A stretch of DNA of 64,000 nucleotides from Streptomyces sp. SAT1 (GTDB taxonomy: Bacteria; Actinomycetota; Actinomycetes; Streptomycetales; Streptomycetaceae): assembly GCF_001654495.1 (NCBI RefSeq), contig NZ_CP015849.1, positions 620,001 through 684,000 on the forward strand, written 5' to 3'. The notes below the pieces were generated by a model. The model was not told the origin of the DNA. It saw nothing but the letters and a program-made list of their open reading frames with translations, and did no database searches. This document shows positions 61,570-64,000 of this stretch, one piece after another (the first letter of the stretch is position 1; each line of letters begins with the position of its first letter). A program made the position numbers and the translations under genes.

Positions 61570-63664
61570 GCTGATCGCGGCCGGTCTGCTGCTGTTCGCC
61601 GCCGCCGCTCTCGTCGACGTCCTGCCGGGGCGGCGAGCGCCGTACGCCGTGCCGTATCTGCTGTGCGCGGCGGGCAGCGGCTGCCTGGCGGCGGTGGGCG
61701 CGCTCGCCCTGGGCCGGACGGGGCGCGCCCCGCGCCTGGACCTCGGCGACACTCTGGGGTTCGGCACGGCCGCCCTGCGCGTCGACCGTCTTTCGGGGCT
61801 GTTCTGGCTGCTGACGTTCGCCGTCGCCGTCGCCGCCTGTCTCACCGCGGCGGGCTGGGCGTCCGCGCGGCGGCCCGGCCGGGGCCCGGCCGCCTACCAC
61901 GCCCTGGTGCTCGCCTCCGTGGCCGTGGTGGAGAGCGCGGACAACGTCTTCCTGTTCGTCATGGCCTGGGAGGGCATCACCCTCGGCTTCTATCTGCTGA
62001 CCGCGGCCGGGCACCGCCGCATCGGTCCGGCCGTGGCGACGTTCGGCTTCGGCAAGGTGTCCGGTGCCGCGCTCCTGCTCGGTCTGCTGACGGGCACCGC
62101 CCGCACCGGGGACTTCTCCCTCGCCGGGCTCGCGGAGCTGCCCGCGGGCACCGCGCGTTCGGCCACCTGGGCGCTGCTCGTCCTGGCCTTCGCCGTCAAG
62201 ACCGGGCTGGTCCCCGTGCAGGTGTGGCTGCCCCGCGGCTACGCCGCCGCGCCCGCGGGACTGCGCCCGGTGCTGGCCGGCGTCGCCGTCAACGCGGGCT
62301 TCTACGGTCTGTGGCGCACCTTCGCGCTGCTGGGTCCGCCGCCCGCCTGGCTCGCCGTCACCCTGCTTCTGCTGGCCGCGCTGACCGCGTTCCTCGGCAT
62401 CGCGCACGCGGCCGTGCAGGCCCGACTTGAGCGGGTCGTCGCCTGGTCCAGCATCGAGAACGCGGGCCTGATCTGCACCGGGTACGCCGTCGCGCTCGTC
62501 GGCGCGCTCACGGGCAGCGAACGGCTCACCGCCGCCGGGCTGCTCGCCGCCACGCTCCAGACGATCGCGCACGCGGTCGCCAAGACACTGCTCTTCGCCG
62601 GAGCCGCGGCCGTCGAGTCGGACGCCGGTACCGGCGACCTCGAACAGCTGCGCGGCACCGCGCGCCGGCTGCCGTGGGCGGCCGGCGGGCTCGCCGCCGG
62701 TGCCGTCACCCTCGCCGGGCTGCCGCCCACCGCGGGCTTCGTCTCGGAGTGGTTCCTGCTGGAGAGCCTCATGCAGCAGTTCCGGTACTCCGCCTTCCCC
62801 TACGGACTCGCCCTCGCGGTCGCGGGCGCCCTGATCGCGCTGACCGCGGGTTTCGCCTCGGTCACCTTCGTCCGGATCGTCGGCATGGTCGTCCTCGGCC
62901 CCCGGGACGACCGTCCGGCCCGCCGTGCCCCGTGCCGGGCGGACCTGGGGATCGCGGGGCGCGCGGGCGTCCTGCTGCTGGCCCTGGGCGGCCTGGCCGC
63001 CGCCGCCCTGACACCGCTTCAGCTACGGGTGATCAGCGCGGGTCTCGAACCGCTGGTGCCGCGGGACGCCACCCTGGGCGCGCTGGTCTCGCCCTGGGTC
63101 GTGCAGCCCGTCTTCGCCGGGTTCTCCAGCCTCTCCCCGAGCTGGCTGTGGGTGGTGATGCCGGTGCTGTGCGCGGGCGTCCTGGTGCTGCTGGTGGCGG
63201 CCTCGCGCGGCGGGGCCCTGCGGGTGCGGCGGGTGCCGGCGTGGCGTTCGGCGAGCGGCGGTGTGCACGGCGACGACCGGTACACCCCCTTCGGGTACGC
63301 CAACCCGACCCGGCGTGTCCTGGGCGCCGTGCTGCGCACCCGAACCCGCGCCACACCCACCGGGATCGCACCCGCCGTCGCCGCGCGACCGGGCACCGGG
63401 GACCCTCCGGCACCGGAACCGGAAGGGGAACCGGGACCGGAGGGCGCCGGGCCGGTGCGCACGGCGGCGACCGGAGGCACCCTCGACTACGCGTCCGACG
63501 TGGTGGAGGTCGTCGAGGTGTATCTGTACCAGCCGTTCTACCGTCCGCTGCGCGCGCTGGTGGCCGCGGCCAAGCGCCTCCAGTGCGGCCGCCTGGACGC
63601 CTATCTGACCTACATGCTGATCGTCCTGGTCGGCGCCCTGGCCCTCGTGGCGGCCCTGTCATGA
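61562..63664 (+). CDS. HyfB-like proton-conducting subunit with a C-terminal extension
   Basis: A 700-residue NuoL/M-family subunit with about fifteen helices. The TM5-type Glu is in FLFVMAWEGITLGFYLLTAAGH, Lys in LAFAVKTGLVPVQVWLPRGYAAAP, and the later motif is VVAWSSIENAGLICTGYAVAL with HAVAKTLLFAGAAAVE. After the core, a Pro/Gly-rich cytosolic linker (EPEPEGEPGPEGAG-like) precedes a final helix near the C-terminus (LTYMLIVLVGALALVAAL). It corresponds to HyfB and Rv0083. The GTG start overlaps the small subunit by eight bases. Confidence 0.9.
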   Translation: MSELIAAGLLLFAAAALVDVLPGRRAPYAVPYLLCAAGSGCLAAVGALALGRTGRAPRLDLGDTLGFGTAALRVDRLSGLFWLLTFAVAVAACLTAAGWASARRPGRGPAAYHALVLASVAVVESADNVFLFVMAWEGITLGFYLLTAAGHRRIGPAVATFGFGKVSGAALLLGLLTGTARTGDFSLAGLAELPAGTARSATWALLVLAFAVKTGLVPVQVWLPRGYAAAPAGLRPVLAGVAVNAGFYGLWRTFALLGPPPAWLAVTLLLLAALTAFLGIAHAAVQARLERVVAWSSIENAGLICTGYAVALVGALTGSERLTAAGLLAATLQTIAHAVAKTLLFAGAAAVESDAGTGDLEQLRGTARRLPWAAGGLAAGAVTLAGLPPTAGFVSEWFLLESLMQQFRYSAFPYGLALAVAGALIALTAGFASVTFVRIVGMVVLGPRDDRPARRAPCRADLGIAGRAGVLLLALGGLAAAALTPLQLRVISAGLEPLVPRDATLGALVSPWVVQPVFAGFSSLSPSWLWVVMPVLCAGVLVLLVAASRGGALRVRRVPAWRSASGGVHGDDRYTPFGYANPTRRVLGAVLRTRTRATPTGIAPAVAARPGTGDPPAPEPEGEPGPEGAGPVRTAATGGTLDYASDVVEVVEVYLYQPFYRPLRALVAAAKRLQCGRLDAYLTYMLIVLVGALALVAALS

Positions 63665-63720
63665 CCGGCCCTGCGGCGGTCGTTCCCGCGGCCCGTCCCG
63701 GTGAAGGAGGAAGCCGATGA
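63661..63720 (+). CDS. Possible 19-aa translational-coupling ORF
   Basis: An ATG overlaps the HyfB-like stop (ATGA at 63661-63664). A 19-codon frame (MTGPAAVVPAARPGEGGSR) ends in a TGA that itself overlaps the ATG of the universal stress protein gene (ATGA at 63717-63720). It may simply carry ribosomes across the gap. A product role is doubtful. Confidence 0.35.
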   Translation: MTGPAAVVPAARPGEGGSR

Positions 63721-64000
63721 CCGCGTCACCGTTCCACAGGATCCTCGTCGGCTGGGACGCCTCGCCCGCCGCCCGCGCGGCGCTGGCGGCCGCGGTGGCG
63801 CTGGCCGGCAACCGGGGCGGCGTCCTGGTGCGCGCCGTGCTCGTACCGTCCGAGCACACCGAGACCGGCGGTGAGCGCACCCGCGACCTCGGCGCCCAGC
63901 GCGCCTGGGTGCAGGAGCGCTTCGACCGGGCGTGGCAGGCGCTGCCGCCCTTCGCCGGGCAGCTCCGACTGGACTGGGGCACCGGCACGGACATCGCCGC
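63717..64000 (+). CDS. Universal stress protein, 3' end outside window
   Basis: The first 94 codons of a UspA-domain protein (FHRILVGWDASPAARAALAAAVALAGNRGG, then VLVPSEHTETGG) are in the window, cut by its end. GAAGGAGGAAG gives a strong ribosome-binding site for the ATG at 63717. It follows the hydrogenase-related operon directly and is probably cotranscribed. A USP here parallels the link between USPs and low-oxygen regulons in actinobacteria. Confidence 0.85.
   Translation, partial: MTASPFHRILVGWDASPAARAALAAAVALAGNRGGVLVRAVLVPSEHTETGGERTRDLGAQRAWVQERFDRAWQALPPFAGQLRLDWGTGTDIA

Overview
The window is high-GC DNA (about 73-75% by eye) with strongly G/C-ending codons, frequent GTG starts and many coupled start/stop junctions. 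It is chromosomal DNA of a Streptomyces. Lineage markers support this: a popR-clpP3-clpP4 locus, a long chaplin with a cell-wall sorting signal, an NsdA/NsdB-type regulator, an SsgA-like protein, a streptophobe membrane protein, DUF397 and DUF6479 proteins, and only two TTA (bldA-type) codons in the whole window. From memory, popR/clpP3P4, chpB and nsdB lie fairly close together on the right arm of the S. coelicolor chromosome (around SCO7250-SCO7284). The window is therefore probably the equivalent segment in a relative; that placement is recall, not a search result. I saw no tRNA, rRNA, CRISPR array, insertion sequence or prophage.

Layout. 1-4.8 kb: a partial RNase HI, two VOC proteins, the alternative Clp peptidase operon clpP3-clpP4 with two PopR-type boxes in front of it, its activator PopR, and an anti-sigma-like ATPase. 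4.9-13.1 kb: a streptophobe membrane protein, small housekeeping proteins, a divergent LysR/aldo-keto reductase pair sharing a perfect palindrome, a Tat-exported carotenoid oxygenase, DinB, adenosine deaminase and a VOC protein. 13.2-17 kb: a BlaI/M56 pair, then a two-gene sulfonate desulfonation operon (ssuE-ssuD). The operon is preceded by a small leader-peptide gene and a G-poor CU-rich leader, which suggests sulfur-responsive attenuation. 17-30 kb: stress and cell-surface genes (GlsB-like, two GNATs, chaplin with a BldN-type promoter, secreted peptidase, asparagine synthase, baeRF3 protein, Gfo/Idh oxidoreductase, SsgA-like protein with a Crp-type site) and the NsdB-like regulator. 30-47 kb: a TTA-containing phosphotransferase, a large secreted peptidoglycan amidase, a 1.2-kb decayed or non-coding zone with tandem repeats, a tandem universal stress protein, two alpha/beta hydrolases, phenylacetate-CoA ligase behind a TetR-type operator, an acyl-CoA ligase broken by two single-base frameshifts, a TTA-containing secreted N-terminal nucleophile acylase and a secreted serine hydrolase with an RpiR-like operator. 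47-54 kb: an amine oxidase/desaturase-like flavoprotein, MpaB-type oxygenase, a 12-cysteine four-helix protein, small membrane proteins, a questin-oxidase-like protein and a DUF305 protein.

54.7-64 kb: a tightly coupled operon for a membrane complex related to formate hydrogenlyase/complex I. It has NuoH-, HyfE-, two NuoL/M-, NuoCD- and NuoB-like subunits, the same set as mycobacterial Rv0082-Rv0087. It starts with a CoA-transferase-like protein and a PAP2 phosphatase and ends with a universal stress protein. The large subunit lacks both CxxC nickel-iron motifs, and the NuoB-like subunit has lost three of the four usual ligands of its proximal cluster. It is therefore not a hydrogenase but looks like an energy-converting-hydrogenase-related (Ehr) complex. 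This is the most interesting system in the window.
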